From Ascochyta rabiei (Eukaryota; Ascomycota; Dothideomycetes; Pleosporales; Didymellaceae), in the NCBI RefSeq assembly GCF_004011695.2, contig NC_082410.1, positions 310,001 to 374,000 on the forward strand: a stretch of 64,000 nucleotides of DNA, written 5' to 3'. The notes beneath the pieces were generated by a model, which saw only the letters and a list, made by a program, of their open reading frames with translations, did no database searches and was not told the origin of the DNA. The stretch's first letter is position 1, and every line of letters starts with the position of its first letter. A program made the translations under genes and the position numbers. Below, in pieces: positions 11,303 through 22,761 of this stretch.

Positions 11303-12261
11303 TGCCAGCGCAACGATCGCGCAGTCGAATCGGGTTCAAAAACGTCGAGTCAGGATGGACACAGCTCATGGAAACATTCACCAGCATTGAGCTATCGCTA
11401 CGCTTGACAAAGGGCCAGGTCGGGCGCATTAAGAAAATGACGGAAGATAAAAAGACAAAGAAGTCAGGGGCCTTCCTTAAGCAACACAAATTCTTAAGAA
11501 GAGTATTGGCTATCAACCCCGACTCTTACACGTTATGTATTGTCGCTTTCTCGCAAAATCAGATCGATTCTACGAAAGCAGCTATACTCGATGGGCTGGT
11601 TGAAAGAATCAAGGAACGGCGCGATGACACAATCATGTCTCCTACCATGCGGTCCCTTTTTGATCATTCAGAAGACAATAGGATTGTACCACTGCTCCAA
11701 GAGACCCACAAACTGTCAACAAATCCGTCAGAACCGTGGGTCGAGTTGAAATACGCTGAAAGAGCAGGGACTAGAGAGGTTTTTGGGCAATACCTAGTAG
11801 ACAGGATTGAGAATACGGAGCTGAGTGACAACTGGAAAGCAGTAATAATGCGCCTGCCGGTGTGGCCACCCGATCTCTCGGCGCCTTGTTTCATGTCATT
11901 GGACCTTCGCGAAGAAAGTATCAAAGAGGTTGCGATGGCATTATTCAAGGTAGAAGTAACTTGGGTGACGGATGCCTTCTGGGTCGTCCACTGCGGCGGA
12001 ATGTCGCAGATTATACCTTATTTTCAGCATACAATGAAGGGCGTCTCGGACGAGGACATCGTCGCCGTTTTTGGGGCAGATGTACATGCTGCAATCACTA
12101 CATGTAGCATTAGGGCGAACGAGTTAAGAGAAGGAGTTCAAAAAACAAAATGTGTATCAATGACCTTTTCAAAGAGGAAGGCCACGATCGGCCTAACATT
12201 GAGCGTAATGGGGGGTGTTAAGATCCAGAAAACGCTCTGTGTGACCGCCACATCACAATAG
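11302..12261 (+). CDS. Hypothetical protein, 319 aa
   Basis: The frame is intact and not mutated by RIP. It is open from 11170, but I choose ATG 11302 (beginning MPAQRSRSR) because the upstream 44 codons are mostly the 12-bp minisatellite. Starting at 11170 would add a run of N-x-T sequons and no convincing signal peptide. The body is soluble and mixed in charge, with a basic KKMTEDKKTKK stretch near residues 45-55 of the short form. I recognise no domain. The C-terminal third has hydrophobic beta-like segments. The stop codon lies inside the 3' end of the minus-strand gene at 12253-12770, so the two coding regions overlap by 9 bp tail to tail. This may be an orphan gene of the transposon-rich compartment. 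Confidence 0.6.
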   Translation: MPAQRSRSRIGFKNVESGWTQLMETFTSIELSLRLTKGQVGRIKKMTEDKKTKKSGAFLKQHKFLRRVLAINPDSYTLCIVAFSQNQIDSTKAAILDGLVERIKERRDDTIMSPTMRSLFDHSEDNRIVPLLQETHKLSTNPSEPWVELKYAERAGTREVFGQYLVDRIENTELSDNWKAVIMRLPVWPPDLSAPCFMSLDLREESIKEVAMALFKVEVTWVTDAFWVVHCGGMSQIIPYFQHTMKGVSDEDIVAVFGADVHAAITTCSIRANELREGVQKTKCVSMTFSKRKATIGLTLSVMGGVKIQKTLCVTATSQ

Positions 12262-12770
12262 ATCTCTCTCGTCGAACTCCAAGAATTTCCCCTCTGCAAT
12301 GTATAGCTTCCAGCCCTCTTCAACTTTTAACCTTCCATCTGCATTATGAGGTAGCCGCGTACGCTTCTCCTTCCCGTCGTTATCTTTTTCAAACACAGTG
12401 ACCTTGCTATTTCTCCATTCCACTATTTGGCCTCGACCCGTCACCACCGTGGCAACAGTATCCTTGATATGTGTAAAATCTGTATCTGCGTCGGGCGGTT
12501 GTACTTTGCGGGCGTCGAAAGCCTAGGAAAGATTAGTTATGAATTAAGAGATTTAATATTACCTACCATCAGGATATAGTATGTGAGAAGAGCGTGGAGC
12601 GAGTTGACTGGAGAGTGGTTCCCGCGCGTGGGATTTTGTGGTGTGTATGGAGTGGCAGTCGCCCCGTTGACACTGGAGGCGCGGTACGGGATCGCGTGGT
12701 GCAAAAGTGTGTTCGGATCGGGATGTTGCTCAGAGGGTTGAGCACTTGCTGGTGGAGAAAGCGATTTCAC
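12253..12770 (-). CDS. Hypothetical protein, two exons (12567-12770, 12253-12522), about 157 aa
   Basis: Exon 2 (12522 down to TGA at 12253-12255) holds AFDARKV at its start and GWKLYIAEGKFLEF near its end. Exon 1 is Pro- and Ser-rich (NTLLHHAIPYRAS) and ends in TYYILM. They are joined by a 44-nt intron at 12523-12566 with a GTAGGT donor, an ATAACTAAT branch-like site and a TTCCTAG acceptor. Both sides are in phase 0, so the frame runs through. The 5' end is uncertain: the frame is open upstream to a TAA at about 12783-12785 with no ATG, so either a further exon lies upstream or translation begins at a non-ATG codon near 12770. Exon 2 is rich in Lys and Glu and resembles no domain I can name. 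It overlaps the convergent gene by 9 bp. Confidence 0.6.
12523..12566 (-). other. Spliceosomal intron, 44 nt
   Basis: On the minus strand it begins GTAGGT, has CATAACTAAT about 15 nt before the end, and finishes TTCCTAG. Without it the upstream frame ends soon after and the downstream frame lacks a start. Removing it joins the two frames exactly. Confidence 0.72.
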
Positions 12771-13405
12771 AGCCGCGCTGTGTTAAAGCCTTAGATGCGA
12801 TGGTTAAGAGGATACGTGTAGGCTTGAAAGGCTGAGGCCTGCAGATGGTTGTTGGAGGGGTCGTGGAGCCATGCAATTTGTCACATGCGTTAGGCACTCA
12901 CGCTTTTGGGCCGTAACACAGACTTCCAAAACAGCTCGTATGAACTGATTTTGCTTATGTTGAACAATATAATTGCCAGTCTGGTGTGTGGATATTTACA
13001 CATAAAAAGATGCCGTTGCTCCTGCTTCCGAACCGTTGAGCAGCCGACCAGCCGTTACCCCACACTGTCACGTGACTATCTCATATTTAACTGCCGCAAG
13101 AGTTGCGTCACATAGAGCGTGTACCAGAGCGTGTACCAGAGCGTGTACCAGAGCGTGTTTCAGAGCGTGCCTTGAGCCGTGTAGCGAGGCGTTATACATA
13201 TCGTAGGGCTTAATGCAGGAACATGCATAGAAGTACCCGTGAATCGTGAGCAAGAGACTAAGCAAGTGCTAAGAAGAAGCGCCGCCGGCGGAAGACGTCA
13301 CCTACTTCCTTAAACTCCAGCATTAAAGGCCTTACAAAAGCAATACTAGCTAGTTACCTTTCTTAAATAAGAGCACCTAAACAGTGTCAACACTAAGTAT
13401 ATAAG
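12771..13405. other. Right edge of the gene island
   Basis: Unmutated DNA with no convincing coding frame. It may hold the missing 5' exon and promoter of the minus-strand gene ending at 12253. It contains a second 12-bp minisatellite and, at about 13279-13290, a small GC-rich palindrome (CGCCGCCGGCGG). TpA begins to rise after about 13320. Confidence 0.4.
13114..13173 (+). repeat. 12-bp minisatellite, about five units
   Basis: Three perfect AGAGCGTGTACC units at 13114-13149 are followed by two variants (AGAGCGTGTTTC, AGAGCGTGCCTT). The sequence is unrelated to the minisatellite at 11219, but the period is the same. Confidence 0.9.
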
Positions 13406-13559
13406 TGTCAGATAACCGACCTTACCGAACCAAGTTGGGGTTAACCTCGGCTAACTTAGGGGCTAGCGGCACACACACATAAATTTAGCCATTAAGACAG
13501 ATAATTATTAATTAATTACCTTTATTATTATCTTTGCACATTAAGCATATAATCTAATA
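13406..13559 (+). repeat. Copia-1 family LTR, isolated and lightly mutated
   Basis: It is the reverse complement of the copia-1 LTRs at 45193-45354 and 50222-50383, with TG...TA/CA termini. It keeps a CA-rich run (GGCACACACACATAAA) that RIP would have removed, so it is younger or less mutated than those copies. The next few dozen bases also resemble copia-1 sequence next to its 5' LTR (AAGAGTCTTACT), so it is a 5' LTR plus a little internal DNA, cut by Fot1-A2. Confidence 0.8.
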
Positions 13560-13602
13560 ATAAGAGTCTTACTGTCCCTAACACGTTATAGATGTTACCC
13601 TA

Positions 13603-15466
13603 ACGTACCCTACAGGCGAGTCGGACAACAGGCGAGTCGGACACTTTTGCCAAGCCCCTACCAAACACCACCCTATTATAGCCTAAAACAACCCAGTTTA
13701 GTGCTGTAACGTGCAGTATAGTCTGTAATACTATTTAGAAACTACTTCTACCTCTTTCTTACACGTTTGCGCGTTATGTCCTGTCTAATTACACCGTCCA
13801 CAGCGCCTTTAGGAGGGCTTACCTCCTTCAGCGCGCACCTGCTTCTTTGCCTTCTTCCTATTACCACGCGCCCTAAACTCCTTAAGAGCTGTTAATTGCT
13901 AGCCCTCTTTAACTGTTAGGGTCCCTTCTGCCTAAACTTGCTTTCTTTTATGTGATTTTTGTTGTGTAGCTGCCTTATTAGCAGCTTAAAGCTAAGTAAT
14001 CTCCTGTTGCGCTAACACTAGCTTATGCGCAATTATTGCTGCCCCCTTTACTACCTTCTTAAACGCCTTAACTATAGAGGTAGGCGAACTATCTATATAC
14101 TTCTAAATCCTTGTCTTTATAAGCGTTAATTGCAACCTAAGTTTAAGGCTGTTACTTAGGGTTTACGACTGCTAGAGCTTGTTATTAATAGGTAGTAGTA
14201 GTGATAGAGTGCGCAACTTTATATTAAGGGCTATTATAACCTAGTCTAGGTTAAATAGGACTAATCTAGCACCTTAGAACCCTCCCTAGATATTCTTAGA
14301 AGTAATTGCAGCGTTGTAGGCGTGTATAAAGTATAGTAGGAACTCTGTCTTTATAATATAGTTAATCTAGTTCTATATAAGTACTTTAGCTTAGCGCCTA
14401 TACGCCTTCTTTAAAGCAGTAAAACAACCTATATTAAGAGGCTGTGTAAGGTGTAATAAGTAAGAAGGCAAACAGAGAGTAATAATCTTGTTATCCTTAC
14501 AGTATTGCTGAAATTTAAGAGAGTTATAGCTCTTATAACTATTAATAATAAGTAAATAGTAGGTGCTAACAGTACACTTGTTTATATGCCTGTTAAAGTG
14601 GTTTATCTAGTCTATACTAAGCTTGTTAGTAGTCTAGCTGTTATTAGAGACTCTAATAACCTAGTCTTAAGGTAGTTCTTCCTCCTTGTACTAGGCAGAG
14701 AGGTGGTAGTAGGCCTTAAAGATAAGGAAGGCTGAAATGGCCTATTCTTTAGCATTAATGCTTACTATAGCCGTAGCCTACTCCTAGTCGCCTAGCTAGA
14801 TAGCTTTTAGCCAACCTTGTTGTTCTAAAGCTATAATAACTACTCCTAGAGAGATCTAGCCTATTATAAAGCCTGTCTTGTTAAAGTTGTATATATCTTT
14901 ATCCTAGATACTATACTTAGCTTTAGTGTTAGCTACTAGGCTAAACTAGCCCTGTAGAACCTTAGGATCCTTACAGAGAGATATCTTATAGTCGTACTTA
15001 TAATTAAACTTAACTTTAAGTTCTAGGTGTTGCTTAATAAACGTACTAGGCCAGTTTACGCTAATAGGGCCTAGATTACGCTTAGCGCGCAAAGAATTAG
15101 CTATAGTAGCTACATCTAAGAGCTAAGGAAAAAATCCTTACACATCTAGCTTAAGAACATGTTTAATAATTACCTCCTCCTTATTATTATCTAGCTTCTG
15201 TAAGTTAGCTATAGAATTAGCGCGTAAAGGTTGTCTAGTGCGCTAGTTGCTTAGTGTTCTTTAAGGGACCTTGTAGATAGCAGCAGCGCGTTACAGAGAT
15301 AGAGTTACGTCTTGTTTAAGAGCCTAGAGCGCAAGCTGTATCTACGCTTCCTTTAACGCGTTTAAATAGTGTTGTTAAGAAGACATTAGTGTAGGAGGAG
15401 GTGTTTAGTAGGGGCTTGGCAAAAGTGTCCGACTCGCCTGTTGTCTAACTTGCCTGTAGAGTACGT
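13603..15466 (-). mobile_element. Fot1-A2: Fot1/pogo-like DNA transposon, 1864 bp
   Basis: The TIRs begin ACGTACCCTACAGG and ACGTACTCTACAGG, with TA at 13601-13602 and 15467-15468. Its TIR carries the 16-bp unit ACAGGCGAGTCGGACA twice in tandem on the left end and nearly so on the right. The transposase runs right to left. It lies just outside the gene island and is less mutated than A1. Confidence 0.95.
13698..15386 (-). pseudogene. Decayed Fot1/pogo transposase (A2)
   Basis: The start ATG is at 15384-15386 and the TAA at 13698-13700, giving 563 codons collinear with A1 and A3. NFNKTGF replaces NFDETGF in the first catalytic block. A zinc-knuckle remnant near 13770-13810 keeps C-P-V-H-type spacing. 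Many in-frame TAG codons remain. Confidence 0.88.
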
Positions 15467-16727
15467 TATATGTTTTTAGCTAATCCCTATACAAGACGTC
15501 CTTACTAGTTATAGTAAACCTATTAGTCCTAGGTTAGCTTCTCTTAGTCTACGTATACTAACGCTAGGTAGCCTTTCTTTCTATAGGCATAATAAACTAT
15601 TAGGCCTCTTAGTTAGCTATATCCCTACGGCGTTATTCTAGCTAGGAAAAGCCCTTCTTATTAAGTAACAGGGTATTAATTAAAGCTAGTAGGGTTTTAT
15701 ATCTTAATAGGTTTTTAGTATTACCTTTTAAGACCTATAAGGGCTATACTAACTTTCTATTATATATCTTTATATAAAAGTAGTTCTACTTTATATAGCT
15801 CTAAAGGGGCAAGTAAGAGACTTATACTATTAAGCTTAATCCTAAAGAACTTCTTAATAAGGTTATTAACCTTACCTTATGTAGGCTAATGCCCTAGTAG
15901 TATTTAGACTCCTTGTTTACCTAGAGTGTGTGCTCTAGATAGCCTCTTTAGCACGCCCTCTTTATTTAACTAGGCTAGTTTAAATGTATTTAGAAGTCCT
16001 AATAGTTTATTAAGTGCCTATACCTTAGTCATTGTTATTTTCTTTTTAAATACTAGGTTAGATAATTTAATTTCTAATTCTTATAAGGTAACCTTACTAA
16101 GAAACGCTCTAAATTTAGTGTAGTAAAAGTCCTCTAGGCAGGTTATAGTAAGTTTATATTTATTTAATACCTTATTAAGATAATATTCATTTAGGCCTTT
16201 TGCTAAGTAGAATCCTTTATACAATTTTGCTATTATTCTAGCTTCTAGGTATTATTTAAACCTAGGGCTAAAGTTGTCTAGGTACCCTTAGAGTAACAAA
16301 TCTAGGGTTAAAAAGTATAAGATGCACTAAGTGCACAGCAAATCCTTTATCTCTTCCTACTAGGCCTTATCCTAGCTTTAGGATTATTATTAGAGTGCTT
16401 CCTTAACAGCTTACTAATTAGTTACTGCGTAGGCAGCTGTAAAGTCTATTATATTTAACTTATTAATCTCTTAGTAAGTGTAGTTATAGTAACTAAGGAG
16501 TCTACTAATATAGTCCTTAATAGTCTATTAGTAGAAACTAGAGCGTTATTTAATCTCCTTTAGAAATTAGGTTATATTTTCTCTACTAAATACTAGAGGT
16601 ACGTCTATAAAAGGGGCTTACTTATTAGTATAGGTCTGTTAGTTCTCCTAGGTAATATATTTTACTCTATTAGTAATAATAGAAAGGATTTAGCGTAAAT
16701 CTAGGTCTTCTAAATTATTATTACTTA

Positions 16728-18590
16728 ACGTATTCCACGGGTGAGCGGATTAAACGGGTGAGCGGATCACTCTGCCAAGACCACACCAAATTTCTACCCT
16801 ATTATAGCTCGCATTAGCCCACTTTAGCCTTGTATACAGTAGTGCAGTATATAATATTATTTAGAAACATCTTCTACAGCCTTCTTATATGTACGTAAGT
16901 TATGTCTAACATTATAGCACTTTATACAGCGTCTTTAGGTTACTTCCCCTCCTTTAGCGCGCACTCGCTTCTTTGCCTTCTTACTATTACCACGCGCCCT
17001 AAACTTAGTTAGAGTAGTTAATTAAAGGCCTTTCTTAGCTGTTAGGACTCTTTCCTGCTGTAATTGCTTTCTTTTATGCAATTTACGTCACGTAGCAGCC
17101 TTATTTGCTGCTTAAAGCCTAGTAATCTCCCTTTAAGCTAACACTAGCTTATGCGCTACTATAGCTGCGCCTTTAGCAAGCTTTTTAAAGGCCTTAACTA
17201 TTAAAGTTAGTAAGCTGCTTGCATGCCTTTGAATCCTCTCTTAAACCAGCGTTGATTGCGACCCTAATTGCAGGGTAGTGCTTAGGGTTTAGGACTGCTA
17301 GGGCTCATCTTCTACAGTAGGTAGCGGTAGGGTACGTAGGCGGACATCAAGACCTATTATAACCCGTTCTAGGTTAAGGGGGACTATTCTAGCGCCTTAG
17401 AAGCCTTCTTAGATATTACTAGAAGTAAATGTCTCCTTATAGGCGTCTATAAAGCATAGTAGGAACTTAGTTTTAGTAATATAAGTAATATAGTTGTGTA
17501 TAAGATTTTTAGCTTAGCGCCTATATACCTTCTTTAGAGGGGTAGAACAACCTACATCTAGTAGTTATAAGAGGTAAGATAAGTATAGAGGCATATATAG
17601 TATAACAATCTTTACTTCCTTACAGTATTGTTAGAAGTTAAGGGAGTTGTAGCTCTTGTGGCTGTTAATAAGGAGCAGCTAGTGTACTCCTTAGGTGCGC
17701 GTCTTTGTATAGGCATTAAAGTGCTTTAACTAGTCTAGACCAAGCTTGTTAGTAGTCCATCCGTTCTTAGAGACTCTAATAACCTAGTTATAGGGCAGAT
17801 TGTCCTCTTTGTACCAGGCAGAGAGGTAGTTGCAGCCTTTAAAGATAATAAAGGGTAGAATAGCCTACCCTATACTATTAATGCGCTATATAACTATTGT
17901 CTACTCTTAATTACCCTACTACACTGCCTTTAGCCGTCCTTAACGCTCTAAGCCTGTAACAACTGCTTCTGGCAATATCTAGCCTATTATAAAGCCTGTC
18001 TTATTAAAGTTGTATGTGTTATTATTCTAGATACTATACTTAGCTTTAACATTTGCTACAAGCCTAAACCAGCCCCTAATAATCTCTAGATCCTTACAGA
18101 GGGCTCTCTTGTAGTTGTACTTGCGATTAAACCTTACTTTAAGGTTAGGGCGGCGCTTAATAAACATGTTAGGCCAGTTTATGCTAACATAGCCTATATT
18201 GCGCTTAGTACGTAAAGAATTAGCTATATTAGCTACAGCAGCCAGCTAAGAGGCAAATCCTTGTGCATCTAGCTTAAGGATGTACCTAGCAATCACGTCC
18301 TCCTTAGTCTGGTCTATAATCTGTTAAACTGGCGTATAATTAGCTTATGTAGGTTGTCCTATGTATTAAGTGTGTAGTGTGCTGTAAGGCGTGTTATATA
18401 TAGCTGTAGCGCGTTATATAGTAAGTGTTGCGTCTTATTTAATTACCTAGAGCGCAAGCTGTATTACAGCTTCTCTTAAGGGCGTAGATTAATGTTGTTG
18501 TTGAGGCATTGCGTGGTAAGGTGGAGGTTTAGTGTGGTCTTGGCAGAGTGATCCGCTCACCCGTTTAATCCGCTCACCTGTGGAGTACGT
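16728..18590 (-). mobile_element. Fot1-B1: second Fot1/pogo-like subfamily, 1863 bp
   Basis: The TIRs start ACGTATTCCACGGG and ACGTACTCCACAGG, with TA at 16726-16727 and 18591-18592. The inner TIR block reads CTCTGCCAAGACC where the A copies have CTTTTGCCAAGCC. The duplicated TIR unit is ACGGGTGAGCGGAT. It is inserted in frame V. Confidence 0.95.
16824..18509 (-). pseudogene. Decayed Fot1/pogo transposase (B1)
   Basis: ATG is at 18507-18509 (beginning MPQQQ) and a TAA at 16824-16826, a frame of 562 codons. The protein is clearly homologous to the A transposase but diverged. NFNKTGF and LINSHKSY replace the first two catalytic blocks. The third catalytic Asp survives in LLDVGC, where its codon follows CTA and so makes no TpG. 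The C-terminal knuckle has the form CxxCxxxxHxxxx(C to Y). Confidence 0.88.
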
Positions 18591-19141
18591 TAGTAGTTAT
18601 ACGTTTATAGTCTCTAAATTTTTAGAATAGAGATAACCTACTATAGTTTCTGCTTCTAGAGGTAACGTAGTAAATCCTCCCCTTACAGCATCCTAATAGG
18701 TGCTAGGGAGAGCTTTATGCGTTAGAGTGTCTAATATACTAGTAAGTTTTAGTTACTATCTTTATTTTTAGGCGTTTAATAATGCTAAAAATTACAGGTA
18801 GTTGCTTATTAGAAGGTGTTTTTTTATTTTATTTAAATAGTCTTTATATAGGTATTCTCTATATATATCTTTTAAGGGGCTTCTTTAGTTCTCCTATAGT
18901 TCCTATATTTATATTATTATTACTTACTCTTATTCTAACGCCTATAGGATAACTAGGCTATATTCTAATAGATTATTAGCGTTTCCTTATAACTTAGTTT
19001 TGTTATACCTTGCTGTTATTTCCTATTACTATATAATTTTCTAATAAGCTAGGGTTTTTATAGGCTTAATAAAACTATAAGAATACTCTCTTACTAGAAC
19101 TATGTACGCTGTATATAAGGGCTATAACTATTATTATTATA

Positions 19142-19339
19142 TAGACTTTTTACTACAAGTCCTAATAGATTCCTAAGCCTAGCTTAGTTCTATACTGCTA
19201 GTATGTGTAGACTTTTTACTATAAGTTCTAATAGATTCCTAAGCCTAGCTTAGTTCTGTACTACTAGTATGTGTAGACTTTTTACTATAAGTCCTAATAG
19301 ATTCCTTAGCCTAGCTTAGTTCTGTACTGTTAGTATTAG
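19142..19339. repeat. Three tandem 66-bp units
   Basis: Units begin at 19142, 19208 and 19274 with TAGACTTTTTACTA, each 66 bp long and nearly identical. The array lies between frame V (leftward) and frame U (rightward). Confidence 0.92.
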
Positions 19340-20188
19340 ATCTATCTAACGCCTTTTACTCTATACTGTTTTTCTAGGTCTACTACTTAGTATGTAACTA
19401 CTTACTAGACCTATTCTATACACTATATTACAACTATGTAAAAGATATTATAAAGGAGATACTGTTTTTTATATACTATTTATTAATATCCTATTAAGTA
19501 CTAGCTATAGTAGCCTTAGTCTTACTAAGGCTAAGGCTTATAGGTGTTTAAGTTGCATATTAGTTACAATTTTGTAGGTAAGAATATTGCTTAATATAAG
19601 AAGGTTGTTGTCTTTAATAGCAAGCCCTAATAGCTTGCTAAGATTATCTAATATACCCTTCTAACAATTACGTGCCTCTAATCCCTAATAGCCCTTTAAG
19701 CCCTTACTAGTTAACCTTGTACTTTTTACTATACTACAATATAAAGGTTATAATACTATAGTAATAAGTAATTACATAGAAAGAGCTAGAACTAAAAGAG
19801 GGGGTAGTGCGGTAGTTATTAGTGTTAAAGGCTATTAAGAGTAAGAACATTACTAAGGTTACTAATATCCTAATATAATACATGTAGAGATCTATAGTTA
19901 GCTAGTTTAAAATAGAGATTACTTAACAAGAGCTATAGGCGCAGAGGGAAAGACTTAACTCCTAGATAAGTATAGCAGTTACTTAGTTTAACAAGTTAGT
20001 AGCTATAATACACCTAATATTAGACATTGTCTATTAAACCCTAAACCTAATTCTATAATATAGAGGTATAAACAACTTTAATAGTTAATCTCTAGTATTC
20101 TAATTAGTAATAGACTATAACTAAAGGAAGATAGTAGACATAGTAAGAGCTATAAAATACATCTGTAAAAAATAGGATTATTAAAAAC

Positions 20189-20384
20189 TATTAGGTCCCT
20201 AGTCCCTAAGTGCTCCGCACTAAGATTAAAGGCCTAGTAAATAGAGTAGGGGTGGCGTATCTATATAACCTGGCCAGATTACTCTAATTACTTAGAAGCA
20301 ATTTGTCTATCTATAACCTGCAATTACACTCTCTACCTTTAAGTACTTAATAACGTGCTACCCCTCCTAAAAGGGAACCTAACA
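20189..20384 (+). repeat. Gypsy-2 5' LTR, 196 bp
   Basis: It begins TATTAGGTCCC (RIP form of TG) and ends CCTAACA. It differs from the 3' LTR at only a few sites, mostly C/T or G/A changes. Confidence 0.93.
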
Positions 20385-20415
20385 TTTAAATCGCTCCCTA
20401 ATACACGTTGTTAAA

Positions 20416-21770
20416 ATGCAGACTAGATAACAGAGCTAATTAGTAAGCTAGTCTAAAAGTAGTTAACCCTTAGGTACACTAGTACCCTCTGGATTTACTA
20501 TTAAGGAAGACTCTGCTACTGCTTACATCTAAAGCCTACCTGCCTCTGCTAAAGGAGACGCTGCAGAGAACTCTAGTCTAGCTAAAGGTAGAGGAAATAA
20601 GCAGAGACTAGGAGGATAGTTACTAACTCCTTCTAGGCTATAAACACCTATAATAGTCTAGAACGCTACACTATATTCTCTAACAGACTAAGAGCTAGCA
20701 GACCTCTGCGATTAGTTAAAAAGAACCTAGAGGCAAAGCAAGATTAATTTACTCTGTTAACTAAGGGCTAAATATAAGTTAGGAGACACCTTAGTACTCC
20801 CTCTAACCTTAACTCTACTTAGAACCCTTACAATAACATCTTTAGGCCTATTAGGTAACCTTCTAAAGCTAGATCTACTATAAAGATACAATAAGAAGTT
20901 AAGAGTAGAATATAACTACTAAGAATATAACTGTAAATTATATTTCCTACGCTTACTAATTAACTTTATAAAGGAGAGCTAGAAGGTAGATTTTAGGACA
21001 ATGTACCTTTCTAAGCTACTTAAGACTCTATAGAAATCCTATTGCATAACAGAACAGACTAGTTCTCTATTCTAGCTACCTACCTAGGAAATACTAAAAA
21101 CAGTTATGTTAAATGCCCTAGGAACGCTGTTAGAACAAAAACAATAAGCCTATAAGACTCTTAAGAGAATCTAATAGAAGCTAAATTAGTTACCTATAGA
21201 TTTACTAGATACCCTTTAACCCTTATAGGAAGAACTAGGCTTAGCTTAAACTCTAGAACTCTAAGTAATAGAGTATATCTTGTCTCTACGTTAAGACATT
21301 TAGAGAGATCTATTTCTACTCCCTGTTAATAGACGTAGTAACCTTCTAATAGTAGAAGAACATATAAACGTTATCTACTATAGAAAGAACCTAGATAAAG
21401 TATTAAAGGCTACTTCTGCAAAGAGGTGGCTATAAAAGGCTAGTAACAAGAGAGAAGAGGTAGAGGAATTAGAAAAACCCCTAAAGAAACAAAAATAGGC
21501 TAATAGGGGCTATAACAAGCTATCTACACACAGAACTACTAGCACCTAAGATAAGAGTAAGGGTTAGACCTGTTATAACTGTAGAAAGTTTAGTTATACT
21601 ACAGCTAAGTACTAAAGCCCTCTAAAGGATAAGGGTAACACAGCTAACTAGAAGGACACCTTAGTAGAATCTAAGGAAGGCTTAAACACTAATTTAGGAA
21701 AAGGGAAAGGGTAGAAAGACTAATCCTATACCTTTCCGCCTACATTACGTTAAACTAGAAAATAAGAAAC
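20416..21770 (+). pseudogene. Gypsy-2 gag remnant
   Basis: The frame starts at ATG 20416, shortly after the 5' LTR, and holds for over 1.2 kb with only CAA/CAG/TGG-type stops. A nucleocapsid knuckle at about 21571-21612 reads CYNCRKFSYTTAKY: the first two Cys are intact, while the His and the last Cys of the CCHC pattern both read Tyr, as CAC/CAT to TAC/TAT and TGC to TAC changes would give. Confidence 0.82.
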
Positions 21771-22761
21771 TTAGGGAAATTAAGGGAAGCCCTTTACTCT
21801 TATTCTTCTTAGTTATTAACTATATAGTGCACAGTTTAATCCTCTAAGCCTATAGAAGCTATAATTAATAGAGGTTCCTAGCTAAACTTAATGTTAGCTA
21901 CGCTAGCAAAGGAATAGGATCTCTAAGTAGACCCCTTGCCTAAGCTACTAGCTAAAGGCGTAGATAGGGGTAAATTAACAGTGTATAGTACTATAACAGT
22001 AGATATAACTATTACTAATTTATATAGGCATAAAGAGACCTATTAAGTACTATTTATAGTAACAGACCTCTAAAGATACTTAGTGTACTTAGGTCTACCC
22101 TAGATTAATATAGTTAATCTAAGGATTAGCTACGCTACTAGACGCATGCTCTTTTAGAAGAATAAGGATAATAAGGTTGTTCTATTTACTAAAGTAGCTA
22201 TAGAAGACGCTAAGCAGTTTAAGAGCAGTATAAGAGAACCTAATACAGACGTCTACGCGTACCTTATTAACTTTATAGGCTATAGAGGACTAGAAGATAA
22301 CACTATAAGTTATTTACCTCTAGAATATACAGAGTTTGCAGATATAGGCTTAGAGGAGAACTCTAAGACTCTTCTAGAACATAGCTACTACAACCTGTCT
22401 ATAACTCTAACACCTAATAGTGTTCTACCTTACTAGCTATTATATAATCTCTCTGTAACTAAACTAAAGATACTTTAAAACTATCTTTAGAAGTATATAG
22501 TAAGAGGATAGATATATTACTTAAAGTCTCTAGTAGGGGCACCTATACTCTTTGTAAAGAAGAAAGATAGCAGCCTAAGACTTTACGTTAACTATTAGGG
22601 CCTTAATAAGGTTACAGTTAAGAACTAACACCTACTACCTCTAATTACAGAGTTACTAGAGAGGCTCTCTTAAGTAAGGTATTTTACTAAGCTTAATGTA
22701 AGAGAGGCCTACTATAGGATTTGTATTATAGAAGAAGATAAGTATAAGACTACTTTCTATA

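Larger units (their letters stand above)
15469..19139 (-). pseudogene. Decayed frame V, unclassified (split by Fot1-B1)
   Basis: On the minus strand left of Fot1-B1 (16726 downward) a frame stays open for well over 500 nt apart from CAA/CAG/TGG-type stops; it begins with LEDLDL and continues with FIDVPLVFSREN. The same strand continues right of Fot1-B1 from 18593. The content is rich in Leu, Lys and Gln. I recognise no RT, integrase or transposase motif. It points away from frame U, with a 66-bp tandem repeat between them. It may be the gag of an unlisted retroelement or part of an unknown element. The outer limits are not defined. Confidence 0.4.

Noticed and set aside
19142..19339. Possible CRISPR-like array (three 66-bp units)
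   Set aside because: The units are directly tandem with no spacers, and all other features are eukaryotic; the same holds for the 76-bp array at 63675.
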